The notes: generated by a model not told the origin, from the sequence alone. DNA of 64,000 nucleotides from Chitinophagaceae bacterium (GCA_014379965.1 JACMKU010000123.1:45732-109731); one strand, 5' to 3'; shown: positions 44,330 to 54,292, counted from the first letter of the stretch. Made by a program: numbers and translations.

Positions 44330-46726
44330 TTGAAGTATTCACTCCGACATATAGCCAAGATAATAGGCTCCGCATCCTATGTACCGGAGAGCCCGGTTGA
44401 CATCCTCCTTCTCGACAGCCGAAAAGTACATTCACCAGCGACATCTTTGTTCTTTGCACTGGCGGGTAAGCGGCGTGATGGGCATTCCTATATTGAGGAG
44501 TTGTATGAGAAGGGCATACGCAGCTTCGTGGTAAGTGCCCGGATCGACACCCTTAGCTTCCCAGATGCAGCATTTGTTACCGTCCCGGATACACTGAAAG
44601 CCCTCCAGGAGCTCGCGGCATTTCATCGTAGCCGCTTCGAGATACCCGTCATCGGAATTACCGGAAGCAATGGCAAGACCATAGTGAAGGAATGGCTTTA
44701 CCAGTTATTGCATCACGAATACAACATCGTACGCAGTCCAAAGAGCTATAACTCACAGATTGGCGTGCCACTGAGTGTATGGCAAATGAATGAACACCAC
44801 ACGCTCGGCATCTTCGAGGCGGGTATCTCCCGACCCGGTGAGATGGATAAACTGGAAAGAATTATTCGCCCGACGATAGGAATACTGACCAATATCGGGG
44901 AGGCCCATAGTGAAGGGTTCACTTCACTAGCTCACAAAGAATCCGAGAAGAGAATTCTGTTTCGCGGTGCAGTGCTGCCACCTCCACTCGAGATCCTCGA
45001 GCGAGCCATGGAAGAAAGTGGAATGGTCATTTATGCGAAGAATGAAGAAGCCTTGCACCCACCTACCTGGATCAACATTCCCTTTACCGATGATGCATCG
45101 ATCCAGAATGCAATCACCTGCTGGCAGGTGATGCTGCTATTGGGGTACGAACAAAGGGTCATCCAGGAAAGGATGAAAGGATTACTTCCTGTAAATATGC
45201 GTCTCGAATTCAAGCGTGGCATCAACCAGTGCAATATTATTAACGATAGCTATAGTGCTGACCTTAGTTCGCTGGAAATAGCTTTGAACTTCCTGGTGCA
45301 ACAGAGTGCCGGAACAAAAAGAACCGTTATCCTCTCAGATTTCCTGCAGAGTTCGCTGAAGGAAGAGGAATTATACGGTTCAATACTGGATAGCCTCCAG
45401 CGACACCAGGTTAGCCGAGTTATTGGTATTGGGGAGAAGATCTCTTCTTTTCTAGATCGAGTGACTGAAAGTAGCAACCCCTCCATGTTGGCCGAATCAT
45501 ACGCATCCAGGGAAGATTTTACAAAGCGATTTAGGTCATCGAAATTCAGGGAAGAAACCATACTTGTAAAAGGCGCACGGATTTTCGGGTTTGAAAGGAT
45601 CGTGCAGTTACTCGAACAGAAAGTCCACCAGACAGTTCTCGAAATAAATCTAAATGCAATTGCGGATAACCTGAGAGTGTATCAAGCCCACTTAAAACCG
45701 AGCACTAAAATAATGGCGATGGTGAAAGCCTTCGCCTATGGAAGCGGCGGTGCGGAAATCGCAGGCATACTCCAATACCACAAAGTAGACTACCTCGGAG
45801 TTGCCTATGCCGACGAGGGAATCGAATTGAGGAAAGCGGGTATTAGCCTTCCGGTGATGGTGATGAATCCAGAGGAGTCCGCATTCGAATCGATGCTTGA
45901 GTATCACCTTGAACCCGACCTGTACTCATTCGATTTATTATCTGCCTTCGCGGAATTCCTCGAGAATGAAGGATTACAGCAGTATCCCGTGCATATCGAA
46001 ATCGAGACCGGTATGAATCGTCTTGGATTTGATTCATCCGACATGGATAAACTGGCCGATCAACTTTCGTCATCGAATACATTAATGGTTCAAACTGTAT
46101 TCACACACCTGTCAGCTAGCGAGGATCCAGCGCAGGATGAGTTTACACTCGCTCAATTCGATAAATATAGGAAAGCGATTTCAAAGCTACGGTCCAGGCT
46201 CAACTATCCCTTTCTCCAGCACATAGCCAACTCAGGTGCCATATTCCGTCTGCCGGAGCTACAACTCGACATGGTACGACTCGGTATTGGGTTATATGGT
46301 GTAGATAGTGGCAACACTCACCAGCAGCTGTTGCAACCTGTTGCTACTCTTCGATCGACAATAGCGCAGATAAAGCATCTCAAACCAGGCGAATCTGTAA
46401 GCTATAATCGAAAAGGGCGAGTGGATAAGGAATCTGTCATCGCGACGATAAGAATCGGTTATGCTGATGGTTATTCGCGTCGTCTCGGAAATGGAGTAGG
46501 GCAGATGTGGATCCATGGAAAGCTGGTGCCGGTGATAGGTTCGATATGCATGGACATGACGATGGTCGACATCACAGGTCTTGAGGGTGTAAAGGAGGGG
46601 GACGATGTGATTATTTTCGGAAGAGAACTCCCGGTTCAACAAGTAGCTCGTTGGGCAGAAACCATACCCTATGAGATCATGACTTCGGTTTCGCATCGAG
46701 TAAAGAGAGTATACTACGAGGAATAG
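44330..46726 (+). CDS. murF-alr: Bifunctional MurF (UDP-MurNAc-tripeptide--D-Ala-D-Ala ligase) / alanine racemase
   Basis: 798 residues, TTG start at 44330. Residues 1-~435: MurF with Mur-ligase N-domain, ATP site GITGSNGKTIVKEW, NSQIGVPLSVW and NDSYSADLSSLEIAL. Residues ~440-798: alanine racemase with the PLP lysine in MAMVKAFAYGSG, the N-terminal TIM barrel and C-terminal beta domain (GYADGYSRRLGNG, GSICMDMTMVD, SHRVKRVY). One polypeptide makes D-alanine and attaches D-Ala-D-Ala to the wall precursor. The fusion is known in Bacteroidota. The ligase half has an atypical SNGKTIV where most MurF have GKT(S/T)T. Confidence 0.95.
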   Translation: MKYSLRHIAKIIGSASYVPESPVDILLLDSRKVHSPATSLFFALAGKRRDGHSYIEELYEKGIRSFVVSARIDTLSFPDAAFVTVPDTLKALQELAAFHRSRFEIPVIGITGSNGKTIVKEWLYQLLHHEYNIVRSPKSYNSQIGVPLSVWQMNEHHTLGIFEAGISRPGEMDKLERIIRPTIGILTNIGEAHSEGFTSLAHKESEKRILFRGAVLPPPLEILERAMEESGMVIYAKNEEALHPPTWINIPFTDDASIQNAITCWQVMLLLGYEQRVIQERMKGLLPVNMRLEFKRGINQCNIINDSYSADLSSLEIALNFLVQQSAGTKRTVILSDFLQSSLKEEELYGSILDSLQRHQVSRVIGIGEKISSFLDRVTESSNPSMLAESYASREDFTKRFRSSKFREETILVKGARIFGFERIVQLLEQKVHQTVLEINLNAIADNLRVYQAHLKPSTKIMAMVKAFAYGSGGAEIAGILQYHKVDYLGVAYADEGIELRKAGISLPVMVMNPEESAFESMLEYHLEPDLYSFDLLSAFAEFLENEGLQQYPVHIEIETGMNRLGFDSSDMDKLADQLSSSNTLMVQTVFTHLSASEDPAQDEFTLAQFDKYRKAISKLRSRLNYPFLQHIANSGAIFRLPELQLDMVRLGIGLYGVDSGNTHQQLLQPVATLRSTIAQIKHLKPGESVSYNRKGRVDKESVIATIRIGYADGYSRRLGNGVGQMWIHGKLVPVIGSICMDMTMVDITGLEGVKEGDDVIIFGRELPVQQVARWAETIPYEIMTSVSHRVKRVYYEE

Positions 46727-46736
46727 CTTGAGTTAC

Positions 46737-46806
46737 CCTCTCGCCTCCCACCTCCCGCCTCCCGTCTCTCGCCTCCCGTCACCCATCTCTCGCCTCCCGG
46801 CTCTCC
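46737..46806. repeat. Single-arm pyrimidine-rich tandem array, 'CTCCCGC' units
   Basis: Head-to-tail 7-nt units such as CTCGCCTCCC, CTCCCGT and CTCTCGC, about ten copies, all C/T-rich on the plus strand. No opposite arm is present. It lies between murF-alr and lspA. Confidence 0.88.
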
Positions 46807-46856
46807 CTCGTCAACCTTTATGCTTTCTTTGCCTCTTCCACATTCTCCTTTTGGCC

Positions 46857-46864
46857 TATATTTG
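46857..46864 (+). promoter_or_regulatory. Putative -7 box of lspA
   Basis: TATATTTG matches TAnnTTTG and ends 18 nt before the GTG at 46883. Because it lies downstream of the ATG at 46820, it supports the later start. Confidence 0.45.
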
Positions 46865-46882
46865 TGGATTAAATTTCCCTTG

Positions 46883-47548
46883 GTGAAGCTTAGAAATGTA
46901 ATTATTATCATCGCAATCATCATTATCGCCGACCAGGCCTTGAAAGTTTGGATCAAGACCACTTTTCCATTTGGCGATACGGGGGTATCACCACTGAGCT
47001 GGTTTAAATTATACTTTATCGAGAATAAGGGCATGGCCTGGGGTTGGGAATTTGGTGGCGAGTGGGGTAAGATGCTGCTCACATTATTCAGGCTTGCTGC
47101 GGTGATCTTCGGTACGTGGTACCTGGGCAAGGTTGTAAAGAAACAGTATAGCAGGGGCTTCATTATCTGCGCATCCCTAATCTATGCGGGCGCTCTGGGT
47201 AACCTGATCGATAGTATGTTTTATGGATTGATTTTCGAAGAGAGCTCATATTCCCAGGTGGCAAAGATGTTTCCAGCAGAAGGCTATGCGGGATTTCTGC
47301 ACGGCCGCGTAGTGGACATGCTCTATTTTCCCATCATAAAATCTCAGTTTCCTTCGTGGGTTCCTTTTATTGGAGGGGATGATTTTGAATTCTTCAGTCC
47401 CATTTTCAATATTGCCGATGCCTCCATTTCGGCCGGTGTTATCACGCTACTGATTTTCCAGAAAAGATTTTTTAAGAAACACAGGGAGGAGACAAACTCT
47501 ACTGTAGTGACGAATGCGGAAGTAAGCGATAAGATGGAGGTATTGTAA
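46883..47548 (+). CDS. lspA: Lipoprotein signal peptidase (signal peptidase II)
   Basis: 221 residues from GTG 46883 (VKLRNVIIIIAIIIIADQALKVWIK). The frame is open to ATG 46820, but a promoter-like box lies between the two and the short form matches the family N-terminus. Four helices; catalytic aspartates in ALGNLIDSM and FNIADASI. Removes signal peptides from prolipoproteins in the inner membrane. It carries the ~40-residue insertion after GNLID seen in Bacteroidota members. The window has many lipoprotein substrates (e.g. HmuY, NlpC). Confidence 0.94.
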   Translation: MKLRNVIIIIAIIIIADQALKVWIKTTFPFGDTGVSPLSWFKLYFIENKGMAWGWEFGGEWGKMLLTLFRLAAVIFGTWYLGKVVKKQYSRGFIICASLIYAGALGNLIDSMFYGLIFEESSYSQVAKMFPAEGYAGFLHGRVVDMLYFPIIKSQFPSWVPFIGGDDFEFFSPIFNIADASISAGVITLLIFQKRFFKKHREETNSTVVTNAEVSDKMEVL

Positions 47549-47573
47549 GATGGCTTCCTAAGCCTGAGCTTAA

Positions 47574-49907
47574 TTAGTTCTGTTGTTTCATTACTTTCTT
47601 GTGTATCACTTTCCCATCTATTTCTACGCGCAGGACATACAAACCTGGTGAAAGAATTCCCGTGTTGCCGAACATTAACTGGTTCACTCCCTCACGCATA
47701 TCGATTGTTTTGCGGAGAACAGTTCTTCCGAACTGGTCAGCAAGTTCTGCTTTCGACTGGCCGTCCTTCGAAGATGCTACATCGAACACGAGTTCATTAT
47801 TAAATGGATTGATGACTGATACGAAAGTCAGTGGCTCAAGCAAGGTTGACAACTGCAATGTTCTCGAATAGGTTGATTGATTATCCTGCGTTCTCATCTT
47901 GATCCTGTAATGTGCCTTGGAGGTCACATCCTCTGGATCAGTAAATACATAAGTATTTTGTGAGGCACCGGGATTGTTGTAGCCCGCTACAGTTCCAATT
48001 GTCGTATACGTGGTTCCGTTTGTGCTTTTTTCAATATCATATTCCAAAGGCTCTTCCTCTACACCGGTGACCCATTTAAGCGAGGCCTTGTTATTGGTCA
48101 CCTTCCCTCCAAACGAAATGAACCTGGTATCGAGTGGTGGACCACAGTCGATCACTGTTATAGTTACAATGCTGGTTGGGTCTGTTGACCGGCAACTTGC
48201 ATTACCAAGGTTAGTAAGTGAAGTAGCTACGACCACTCTGTATTTGTTACCCGAATTCGCCACTGTGGTGAATGGAGGTGGAATGGTATACCCAGTCACG
48301 TACTGCCATTCGGTGCCATTCCAAACAGGAGCAGCTGGACCAAGCGGAGCGGTAACGTCTGTCCAGTTTGTACCGCCATCTGTACTGCGCTGCCACTTAT
48401 AGTAGCTATAGTTATTGAAGAATGATCGAATGGTATCGAAAATGTTGAGCGTACCACTCGAACACACATTGGGTGTTATCGAAGGTGAATATTTCATGTT
48501 CGGCAAACACGTCGATACTGCGATGTCATCGATAGCCCAGTCGTTACCACCACCGCCTGGTGCGTTGTTACGAATGGTTACGGTCATCGAGGTCTGCCCG
48601 GGCCTTGTTTTATAAACAAATCCTTTCTTGATCCACTCACCTGTATACGCGAGGTTGCCACTCGTATAGTATTCTTCACCATTGATCTGGAAGCTCAGGT
48701 TTGGACGCACGCCTGACGAGTCATTACCAGGCCCTGGCACATAGCCTGAGGTGCCCGATCCCTTACCACTCGAATCGCAACCACATCGGCGGCAGATATT
48801 CCTGAACCACGCGGAGAATTCATAATAAGTTTCTTCGCAAAGACCTGTAATGTTTTGTGTAAATGCCCTGTTAGTTTCATAACTGGCATTGATGATTACA
48901 GCGTACCCTGTATTTGTCGCGGGGTTCCCTGCGATGGGATTTGCTGCACCGGTATGGTCACCGATGATGTCCCATACATTAAATACGCGGGCGGCATTTG
49001 GGTATCCAATATTATTATTTGTACTTCCATTGCCGCTCGTGCGGTTGGCAAGTCCATAGAAGTTATCATTAGGTGTACCGTTACTGAAGTTCAGGAACGT
49101 GTAAGGGAGAGGTACAAACGTCGTACCACCGGCTCTATTCTGAGTTGCACCCGATCCGAAAGTCCCACCCGATTCACCGATAACAGCATTGGCACCAATT
49201 GAGTTTGTACAAAGACCATAGTTCGGAGCGATCTTGATTCTATATGGTGAGAAGTTAGAAACCTGGTCGGTTCCACTGCTACCGATCCTGTACCTGAAAT
49301 TACCGGCACTCAATATAACAGTGGTATCAACTGCAACGATCGGTGGAGTATTCTTTATTTGCGCACGATAAACATATACGCGAATGCAGGAACTATTATA
49401 AAACGTAGGCCTTGTTGCACCCCATAAAAACCCTGCGTTCGTAATTCCGATTCCTTGTGCATTTACATCGGCAGCACCTGATGTAGCGCCTATATTGAAC
49501 CTAAGCCTTCCACTTGCAAGGTCGATGTGTGCCGAATCAGTATCACTTGGATCAAGGAAGGTACGTTGTGTCCGCCCTTCATTAGATATCATCCTTAATG
49601 AGTTCGGCAGATAGGTAAGCTTAGCCAGGTTGATCGTATCATTATAGCGAATGGAATTAATCCGGCTGGTTGAAACGTTACTTCCTCCTGTCACAGCGAT
49701 GGTTGCTCGCACTTCAATGGTGTCGCCCGGCAGGAAGGTTCCTCCATTTGGACGTGATATATTGATATAGCTCTTACCGGTTGTTACTGTCTGACCGAAA
49801 CAAGGTGTAGTGAATAATAATAAGAGAATGAAAATCGGGTAATAGTTTTCCCTTAGAACGGCGAAGAGATTCTTCGCGGGTGTTGTAACAGGTACTAAGA
49901 TTTTCAC
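47574..49907 (-). CDS. Large T9SS-secreted surface protein
   Basis: 777 residues from GTG 49907 (VKILVPVTTPAKN...); a TTG at 49943 would add 12 residues encoded by a small palindrome. Signal peptide ends PIFILLLLFTTPCFGQ. Regions: an N-terminal Ig/adhesin-like part (~30-240), a jelly-roll-like domain (~250-470, NRAFTQNITGLCEETYYEFSAWFRN ... AIDDIAVSTC) containing the Cys motif CRRCGCD, a PKD/Ig-like part, a fibronectin-III-like part (LKWVTGVEEEPLEYDIEKS) and a C-terminal type A sorting domain ending GLYVLRVEIDGKVIHKKVMKQ. Probably a cell-surface or secreted binding protein; ligand unknown. Convergent with lspA, only 25 nt apart, no repeat. Confidence 0.85.
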   Translation of the reverse strand: MKILVPVTTPAKNLFAVLRENYYPIFILLLLFTTPCFGQTVTTGKSYINISRPNGGTFLPGDTIEVRATIAVTGGSNVSTSRINSIRYNDTINLAKLTYLPNSLRMISNEGRTQRTFLDPSDTDSAHIDLASGRLRFNIGATSGAADVNAQGIGITNAGFLWGATRPTFYNSSCIRVYVYRAQIKNTPPIVAVDTTVILSAGNFRYRIGSSGTDQVSNFSPYRIKIAPNYGLCTNSIGANAVIGESGGTFGSGATQNRAGGTTFVPLPYTFLNFSNGTPNDNFYGLANRTSGNGSTNNNIGYPNAARVFNVWDIIGDHTGAANPIAGNPATNTGYAVIINASYETNRAFTQNITGLCEETYYEFSAWFRNICRRCGCDSSGKGSGTSGYVPGPGNDSSGVRPNLSFQINGEEYYTSGNLAYTGEWIKKGFVYKTRPGQTSMTVTIRNNAPGGGGNDWAIDDIAVSTCLPNMKYSPSITPNVCSSGTLNIFDTIRSFFNNYSYYKWQRSTDGGTNWTDVTAPLGPAAPVWNGTEWQYVTGYTIPPPFTTVANSGNKYRVVVATSLTNLGNASCRSTDPTSIVTITVIDCGPPLDTRFISFGGKVTNNKASLKWVTGVEEEPLEYDIEKSTNGTTYTTIGTVAGYNNPGASQNTYVFTDPEDVTSKAHYRIKMRTQDNQSTYSRTLQLSTLLEPLTFVSVINPFNNELVFDVASSKDGQSKAELADQFGRTVLRKTIDMREGVNQLMFGNTGILSPGLYVLRVEIDGKVIHKKVMKQQN

Positions 49908-50141
49908 GGATTGGATTATTATACTTCTATAAAAGTATATCAATTGTCAACCCATGCCAATAGCAGAATTACCCTAATGAGGTGGGTAATACTACATTGA
50001 ACAATTCCCTATTACTAATGATGTTTTATCAAACCAATTTCCAGCGCCTGGCAGTGCATGCAGGCCATTATTTTAAACGAAGTCTTTAACGGGCTATTGT
50101 GTTGGATGGGGTTAACAAAGAAAACATAGTGACCAAAAACG

Positions 50142-50171
50142 AAAAATGCCCAGGATTAAGCGGGGCATTTT
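50142..50171 (-). terminator. Intrinsic terminator of the small unknown gene
   Basis: On the minus strand AAAATGCCC / GGGCATTTT form a 9-bp stem followed by TTTTCG and more T's. It lies about 20 nt past the stop of the gene at 50192-50449. The rest of the 49908-50191 gap shows an 18-nt imperfect palindrome (ATACTTTTATAGAAGTAT, 49918-49935) and nothing else recognised. Confidence 0.8.
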
Positions 50172-50191
50172 CTAACGTACTTGCTCAGTGT

Positions 50192-50449
50192 TTATTCGTA
50201 GTTGCGAAACCAGCCTTTATCGAACAATTCAATGTCAGCTGGTAATAGGCCGAGGTCGAATGAAGCGCGTTTAAAAGGAGTGTTGTATGGATTAGCCATA
50301 GGCATTACACGCAGTCTGCCAGCTGTTTTCTTTTTTCCTGAAAGTAATGATTGTAAGTAGGGATTTTCCGGTTCGCTCACCTCCGGTGCCTTGATCGCCT
50401 TTAACGGGTAGGCTGAAAAATACAGTGATGATTTGGCGTTGTTTTTCAT
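50192..50449 (-). CDS. Small protein of unknown function
   Basis: 85 residues, ATG start at 50449. No signal peptide, membrane helix or known motif. Composition is balanced with PYLQSLLSGKKKTAGRLRVMPMANPYNTPFK-like basic stretches and an acidic C-terminus (DIELFDKGWFRNYE). Support for a real gene comes from a clean intrinsic terminator just downstream and codon use like its neighbours. I cannot assign a function. Confidence 0.6.
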   Translation of the reverse strand: MKNNAKSSLYFSAYPLKAIKAPEVSEPENPYLQSLLSGKKKTAGRLRVMPMANPYNTPFKRASFDLGLLPADIELFDKGWFRNYE

Positions 50450-50633
50450 AGTGGGGATTAGGGGTTTTTCTTGAAATCGGATTCGAATAGCAAGTTACCC
50501 GTTAGGTTTTCAATATCCTAGGATACCCGCTGAAAAAAGAGAAATACGGGAAGTGGGTTGCTTTGTACTAAGGGGTTTTCCCGATCGGTTGTCGCAATAT
50601 ACCTTGTTGGTTGCGTGGTTGCTCGGCACCTAC

Positions 50634-50705
50634 CTCGCTCCCGCTCTGTTTCTCGCTCTGTTCCTGTTTCTGTTCCTGTTTTCTGTTCCTGTTTCTGTCC
50701 CTCAT
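50634..50705. repeat. Single-arm 'CAGGAACAGAAA / GAGCGAG' array
   Basis: CCTCGCTCCCGCTCTG then CTGTTTCTGTTCCTG-type units, identical in vocabulary to the left arms at 17598 and 21852. The opposite arm is missing. It ends 7 nt before the fumC stop. 50450-50633 shows no other recognisable feature. Confidence 0.9.
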
Positions 50706-50712
50706 TCCCCTC

Positions 50713-52110
50713 TCAAATTCTCCCTACCATCTCCTCCGGTTTCACCCATTTATCAAATTCTTCTGCCGTAACATATCCCAACCTCACGGCCATCTCTTTC
50801 AAAGTGGTGCCTTCCTTATGCGCCTTTTGTGCAATCTCCGCGGCTTTATAATAGCCAATCTTTGTATTTAGCGACGTCACCAACATCAACGAATTATCGA
50901 CGTGTTTCTTTATGTTGACTTCGATAGGTTTGATGCCCACGGCGCATTTGTCGTTAAAGCTCACGCATCCATCACCAATCAGTCTTGCGCTATGAAGGAA
51001 GTTATAGATCATCACGGGTTTGAAGACATTGAGTTCGAAATGGCCCATTGCGCCACCCACATTGATGGCGACATCATTGCCAAGTACCTGCGCTGCGATC
51101 ATCGTCAGCGCTTCGCATTGTGTAGGATTGACCTTACCGGGCATGATAGATGATCCGGGTTCATTGTCCGGAATAAATAACTCTCCAATCCCCGATCGTG
51201 GACCGGAAGAAAGCATACGGATGTCGTTCGCGATCTTCATCAGGCTCACGGCAATTGTTTTTAATGCACCATGCGCTTCGACTATGGCGTCATGCGCCGC
51301 AAGCGATTCAAATTTATTCGACGCCGTTACGAATGGAAGTCCCGAAATCTTCGCGATATGTTTGGCCACGTTCTCGGAGTATCCTCCTGGTGTGTTGATG
51401 CCGGTACCAACAGCGGTCCCACCAAGGGCTAACTCGCTTAGATGGGCGAGGGTATTGTTGATTGCCTTTAAACCATGATCGAGTTGTGAAACGTAGCCGC
51501 TGAATTCCTGGCCCACTGTCAATGGTGTAGCGTCCATAAAATGCGTGCGACCAATCTTTACGAGCTTTTTATGTTTCTTACTAAACTTATCGAGCGTATC
51601 CCGCAACTTCCTGATCCCCGGAATGGTGACCTGAGTGAGCATCGTGTACGCTGCAATATGCATTGCAGTGGGAAATGTATCGTTTGACGATTGCGACTTA
51701 TTGACGTCATCATTTGGATGAAGAAATTTTTCCTTATCCGTCAGCTTTCCACCTTTCAAAACATGGCCACGGTAGGCGATCACCTCGTTTACGTTCATGT
51801 TACTCTGTGTACCACTACCGGTCTGCCAAACGACCAGGGGAAATGAATCATCGAGTTTTCCTTTCTGGATCTCATCGCAGACTTTTGCAATCAACGCGGC
51901 TTTGTTTTTCGCCAATACACCGGCTTCGGCATTCGTAGTGGCAGCGGCTTTCTTTAAGATTGCGAAAGCCCTGATGATCTCGATCGGCATTCTGTTGATG
52001 TCCTGTGCAATCTTGAAATTGTCGATACTCCTTTGGGTCTGAGCCCCATAATATGCATCTGCGGGTACCTTCACCTCGCCCATCGTGTCTTTTTCGATCC
52101 TGAAATCCAT
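50713..52110 (-). CDS. fumC: Fumarate hydratase, class II
   Basis: 465 residues. The signature [15 protein letters not shown] (about 315-330) contains the catalytic serine loop; [11 protein letters not shown], the HS/HT region [16 protein letters not shown] and [10 protein letters not shown] are also typical. Iron-independent fumarase of the TCA cycle, a homotetramer. Start ATG at 52110 gives [22 protein letters not shown], the usual start. Confidence 0.97.
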   Translation of the reverse strand: MDFRIEKDTMGEVKVPADAYYGAQTQRSIDNFKIAQDINRMPIEIIRAFAILKKAAATTNAEAGVLAKNKAALIAKVCDEIQKGKLDDSFPLVVWQTGSGTQSNMNVNEVIAYRGHVLKGGKLTDKEKFLHPNDDVNKSQSSNDTFPTAMHIAAYTMLTQVTIPGIRKLRDTLDKFSKKHKKLVKIGRTHFMDATPLTVGQEFSGYVSQLDHGLKAINNTLAHLSELALGGTAVGTGINTPGGYSENVAKHIAKISGLPFVTASNKFESLAAHDAIVEAHGALKTIAVSLMKIANDIRMLSSGPRSGIGELFIPDNEPGSSIMPGKVNPTQCEALTMIAAQVLGNDVAINVGGAMGHFELNVFKPVMIYNFLHSARLIGDGCVSFNDKCAVGIKPIEVNIKKHVDNSLMLVTSLNTKIGYYKAAEIAQKAHKEGTTLKEMAVRLGYVTAEEFDKWVKPEEMVGRI

Positions 52111-52124
52111 TTTTTTTGAGTTTT

Positions 52125-52393
52125 AATTCGAAGATACTGAGTGTTGTGATACTGGAACCTTTAACCAGATAGTTTCTGAGTATTGTGAACTTGAGCCTTT
52201 AACCAGATAGTTTCTGCGTATTGGGATACCGGAACCTTTAATCAGATAGTTTCTGCGTATTGGGATACTGGAACCTTCAACCAGATAGTTTCTGAGTATT
52301 GGGATTCTGGATACTGGATGCTATCGAATCTGGAAAGCCTATACGATTTGAAATCTAGTATCCAGTATCCCAACACAAATGTATCTTCGAATT
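52125..52393. repeat. Long-period element: ~39-nt unit x4 bounded by 13-bp inverted ends
   Basis: Four head-to-tail copies of a 38/39-nt unit (52138-52292; unit ends ...AACCAGATAGTTTC) followed by ATACTGGA-type half units. The outer ends AATTCGAAGATAC (52125-52137) and GTATCTTCGAATT (52381-52393) are perfect 13-bp inverted repeats, and TTGGGATACTGGA (52260-52272) pairs with 52361-52373. The loop has TATCGAATC. It fills most of the 352-nt gap between divergent fumC and the phosphatase-like gene. A CTTCGCTTCGCTCGCAATGA motif follows at 52414-52433. Confidence 0.94.
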
Positions 52394-52462
52394 AAAGGAT
52401 CCAGCATCTGGTTGCTTCGCTTCGCTCGCAATGACGCTCCAGTATCCCAAAACTCAAACACT

Positions 52463-53545
52463 ATGCGAATATTATTCATCCTATTCCTATCGATTGAATG
52501 TCTTCACGTTTTCTCACAGAAGACCGAGAATATTATCATTGTCACAACGGACGGCCTCCGCTGGCAGGATGTATTCCGGGGAATGGACTCAGCTATTGCC
52601 AATAATCCCAAATTCAACCAGGAAGACAGCGGATACATTTTTAAAGAGTATTGGGCCGACAACGAGAATGACAGAAGAAAGAAGCTCATGCCTTTTCTCT
52701 GGACTAAGATCGTTTCGTCTGGACAGGTATATGGTAACCGACGTTTAGGTAACAAAGTCGACAACGCAAATCCCTATTGGTTCTCCTATCCTGGATATAG
52801 TGAGATCATGACGGGCTTCGTCGATACGAGCATTAACTCAAACGCGCATCCACCAAATCCGAATACTACTGTACTCGAGTTCTTAAACAAACGCCCTTCA
52901 CTAAAAGGCCGCGTAGCCGCATTTGGTGCATGGAATGCCTTCGATCGAATATTAAATGAACAACGCAGCGGAATACCTGTGATCTCTGCGTTCGATTCAA
53001 TTGGTGGTAAACGACCTTCCGCAAATGAGAAATTGATCAATGCCTTGCGAAAAGAATCATACAAGCCATGGCTCGATGCTGAATGTCTCGATGTCTTTAC
53101 TCATTTCGGCGCCATGGAATGGTTGAAGACAAAAAAGCCGAAGGTCCTATATATTGCGTATGGTGAAACGGACGAATGGGCTCACTCGGGAATGTATCGT
53201 TCCTACCTGGATGCCACACGGCAGGTGGATGCATGGCTTAAACAACTTTGGTCGTACATACAGAGCGATCCACAATATCGTAACAAAACCACCCTATTCA
53301 TCACTGTCGATCATGGTCGCGGCGACCTGGTGAAGGAGGAGTGGACGAGTCATAACAATAAGATCGTAGGCGCGAATGAGATTTGGTTTGCGGTAATGGG
53401 CCCTTCGCTGCCCGCCAAAGGAGAGGTGAATACTACAGGGCTGATTTTCCAGCAGCAATTTGCTCAAACGCTGGCCAAAATTCTCGGATTCACCTTCAAA
53501 GCGGATCACCCTATTGCACCAGAGGTGAGCTCTGTCTTTAAATAA
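52463..53545 (+). CDS. Alkaline phosphatase superfamily exported protein
   Basis: 360 residues from ATG 52463; the open frame upstream to 52379 is repeat sequence. Signal peptide MRILFILFLSIECLHVFSQ. Superfamily features: IIVTTDGLRWQDVFRG (metal Asp plus nucleophile region), YGETDEWAHSG (metal Asp/His) and FITVDHGRGD (metal Asp-His). It resembles type I phosphodiesterase / phosphoglycerate-mutase-like members of the superfamily. The nucleophile Thr/Ser is not certain by eye. Substrate unknown; periplasmic. Confidence 0.8.
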   Translation: MRILFILFLSIECLHVFSQKTENIIIVTTDGLRWQDVFRGMDSAIANNPKFNQEDSGYIFKEYWADNENDRRKKLMPFLWTKIVSSGQVYGNRRLGNKVDNANPYWFSYPGYSEIMTGFVDTSINSNAHPPNPNTTVLEFLNKRPSLKGRVAAFGAWNAFDRILNEQRSGIPVISAFDSIGGKRPSANEKLINALRKESYKPWLDAECLDVFTHFGAMEWLKTKKPKVLYIAYGETDEWAHSGMYRSYLDATRQVDAWLKQLWSYIQSDPQYRNKTTLFITVDHGRGDLVKEEWTSHNNKIVGANEIWFAVMGPSLPAKGEVNTTGLIFQQQFAQTLAKILGFTFKADHPIAPEVSSVFK

Positions 53546-53637
53546 CATCGCTTCATTCAGTGAGTTACACGTGATGGCATCATGGCATAAGTGCGGGGCA
53601 CAGTGTTTGCCATCAGTGTAGTATAAACCACACTAAC

Positions 53638-54276
53638 ATGAACCTACAGAACTTTCTTTTAAAGATTTTCTACTTCCCCTCCATTTTATGGGTAATGATT
53701 GGGGGTTGCTTTAATTCAGAAGAGCAAAGTATACTTCCAGCGAATTATGATTCAGTTACTCTTTCTCCCGTTGAAAGCGTATCAGAAGGGTCAGAGAATG
53801 CATTACCCCCGGTGAAGCAGAATACCTCGATTGATAGACGGCCAGGCGGTCCGATTGAAACCGGCGCTACCAAGGCCGCAGACGTCGTTGCCTATTCCAA
53901 GACCCTGATTGGCGTTCCATATAAATATGCTTCGACTGATCCTACCATCGGGTTCGATTGTTCAGGGTTTATCACTTACGTTTTCAATCATTTCAATATT
54001 GGCGTTCCCAGATCGTCGGTCGATTTCACGAATGTTGGCACCGAGGTACCCTCCGCTGCTGCCAAGCCTGGTGACCTTATACTTTTTACTGGTACTGATA
54101 GCACCATTAGGGTAGTAGGACATATGGGAATTATCGTCAACAATAAGAGCGGCGCACTTGAATTCATCCATTCCACTTCCGGAAAGGCAAAAGGCGTCGT
54201 AATTACTCCCTTCGAACGTTACTACCAGGGAAGGTTTGTGAAAGTAATCAGGGTATTCCCCGCTATAGCGTTCTAG
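53638..54276 (+). CDS. NlpC/P60 (C40) peptidase lipoprotein
   Basis: 212 residues. Lipoprotein signal with lipobox IGGC (C24), a ~55-residue linker, then a C40 papain-like domain: catalytic C108 in FDCSGFITYVF, H162 in GHMGIIV and third polar residue H178 in FIHST. These enzymes cut D-Glu-mDAP bonds in peptidoglycan stem peptides. It is a single-domain hydrolase without SH3 modules. The 92-nt upstream gap contains a GATGGCA / TGCCATC pairing that is probably chance. Confidence 0.92.
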   Translation: MNLQNFLLKIFYFPSILWVMIGGCFNSEEQSILPANYDSVTLSPVESVSEGSENALPPVKQNTSIDRRPGGPIETGATKAADVVAYSKTLIGVPYKYASTDPTIGFDCSGFITYVFNHFNIGVPRSSVDFTNVGTEVPSAAAKPGDLILFTGTDSTIRVVGHMGIIVNNKSGALEFIHSTSGKAKGVVITPFERYYQGRFVKVIRVFPAIAF

Positions 54277-54292
54277 TTTACCAGAAGCTAGT

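Noticed and set aside
44330..46726. murF-alr fusion as a novel enzyme
   Set aside because: This fusion is already known in Bacteroidota, so it is annotated but not counted as new.
52138..52292. CRISPR array (39-nt repeats)
   Set aside because: The copies are directly adjacent, with no unique spacers, and there are no cas genes. It is a tandem repeat inside an inverted element.
53575..53620. Terminator between the phosphatase-like and NlpC/P60 genes
   Set aside because: The GATGGCA / TGCCATC pairing is short, has a long loop and no T run, so it is probably chance.
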